Shown one piece after another: positions 7,297 through 7,717 of a stretch of DNA of 7,717 nucleotides. The notes beneath the pieces were generated by a model. The model did no database searches. It was not told where the DNA came from and saw only the letters and a program-made list of their open reading frames with translations. Within the stretch, counting starts at the first letter, position 1. Every line of letters begins with the position of its first letter. Both the position numbers and the translations under genes were made by a program. The DNA comes from Bacillota bacterium (GTDB lineage: Bacteria > Bacillota > Clostridia > Lachnospirales > Lachnospiraceae): NCBI GenBank assembly GCA_023398855.1, contig JAEWRS010000215.1, forward strand, positions 1 through 7,717. Direction: 5' to 3'.

Positions 7297-7717
7297 TTAT
7301 TTTAAACTGTCCACTGCAGCACGCTCAATGGAAAGTCCGTTTCTGTACCGTTCCATAAATACCTGAAAGCCTGCCTCATCTTCAGGGTCAGGCTCCATCC
7401 TGGTTCCTGCGTTAGCCTTAAATACCCTTTCAGCCAGATAATGATCCAGAGTTTCCTCCTCATCCCTTTGAAGCATAAAAGAGGCCAAAAGTGCGGCTCC
7501 CCAGGCTCCGCCTTCTCCGGCTGTTTCCATAACGGAAACAGGTACTCCCATAGCTGCTGCCATGATACGCTGCCCCACTTCCTTTGTCTTAAAAAGCCCT
7601 CCATGGCCTAAAAGCACGTTGAGACGGACTCCTTCTTCAAACAGGAGATCCATTCCCATCTTTAAAGCTCCCAGGGCCGTATAAAGATGGACTCTCATAA
7701 AGTTGGAAAGAGTAAAG
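7297..7717 (-). CDS. araB: FGGY-family carbohydrate kinase, probably L-ribulokinase (C-terminal part, truncated by window edge)
   Basis: About 139 C-terminal residues are present; the frame is open through the right edge ([18 protein letters not shown] at the border), so the gene begins outside. The visible part is the second ATP-binding half of an FGGY sugar kinase: a glycine-rich [10 protein letters not shown] segment, then [16 protein letters not shown], then [17 protein letters not shown], which form the adenosine-binding site and conserved small-residue helix of this family. Ribulokinase and xylulokinase are hard to tell apart from this part. The operon position directly before araD and araR favours ribulokinase, which phosphorylates L-ribulose to L-ribulose 5-phosphate. 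The internal ATG at 7698 is not a start. A 28-base gap to the araD ATG with no terminator indicates one transcript. Confidence 0.85.
   Translation of the reverse strand, partial: FTLSNFMRVHLYTALGALKMGMDLLFEEGVRLNVLLGHGGLFKTKEVGQRIMAAAMGVPVSVMETAGEGGAWGAALLASFMLQRDEEETLDHYLAERVFKANAGTRMEPDPEDEAGFQVFMERYRNGLSIERAAVDSLK

Overview
The window looks like chromosomal DNA of an anaerobic, spore-forming Firmicute, most probably a Clostridium/Lachnospiraceae-type organism. This is inferred from strong AGGAGG-type ribosome sites, AT-rich spacers, a Bacillus-type AraR repressor, cupin-HTH AraC regulators beside glycosidases, and a cysteine-rich protein resembling DUF4489 of clostridia. The species cannot be named from the sequence alone. 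The theme is plant or dietary sugar use: beta-galactosides on the left and L-arabinose on the right.

Left part (1-3112): the 5' portion of a GH2 beta-galactosidase gene (lacZ type, minus strand, running off the left edge) is followed by a 343-base AT-rich spacer, a 170-residue cysteine-rich DUF4489-like protein (plus), a 240-base spacer, and an AraC-family regulator (plus). A 28-base element, 23 of 28 identical, occurs once just upstream of the lacZ promoter and once coinciding with the -35/-10 promoter of the AraC gene. This suggests that this regulator activates lacZ and represses itself, although the cysteine-rich gene lies between them.

Middle part (3113-5463): a second AraC-family regulator (minus) is convergent with the first, and the two share a bidirectional terminator. 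It is divergent from a 12-TM major facilitator transporter (plus), which it may control. The transporter has an unusual start region: a purine-rich SD-like tract, then a 7-bp hairpin, then the ATG.

Right part (5460-7717): a minus-strand arabinose operon, araB (3' part only) - araD - araR, with tight spacing. AraB phosphorylates L-ribulose, AraD epimerises L-ribulose 5-phosphate to D-xylulose 5-phosphate, and AraR is the arabinose-responsive repressor. Its promoter lies beyond the right edge. araR ends tail to tail with the transporter gene, the two stop codons sharing TTAA.

I see no RNA genes, CRISPR array, insertion sequence or prophage. Most of the window is recognisable sugar metabolism. 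The less ordinary points are the shared regulatory element, the cysteine-rich gene placed inside the lacZ-regulator pair, and the leader of the transporter gene.
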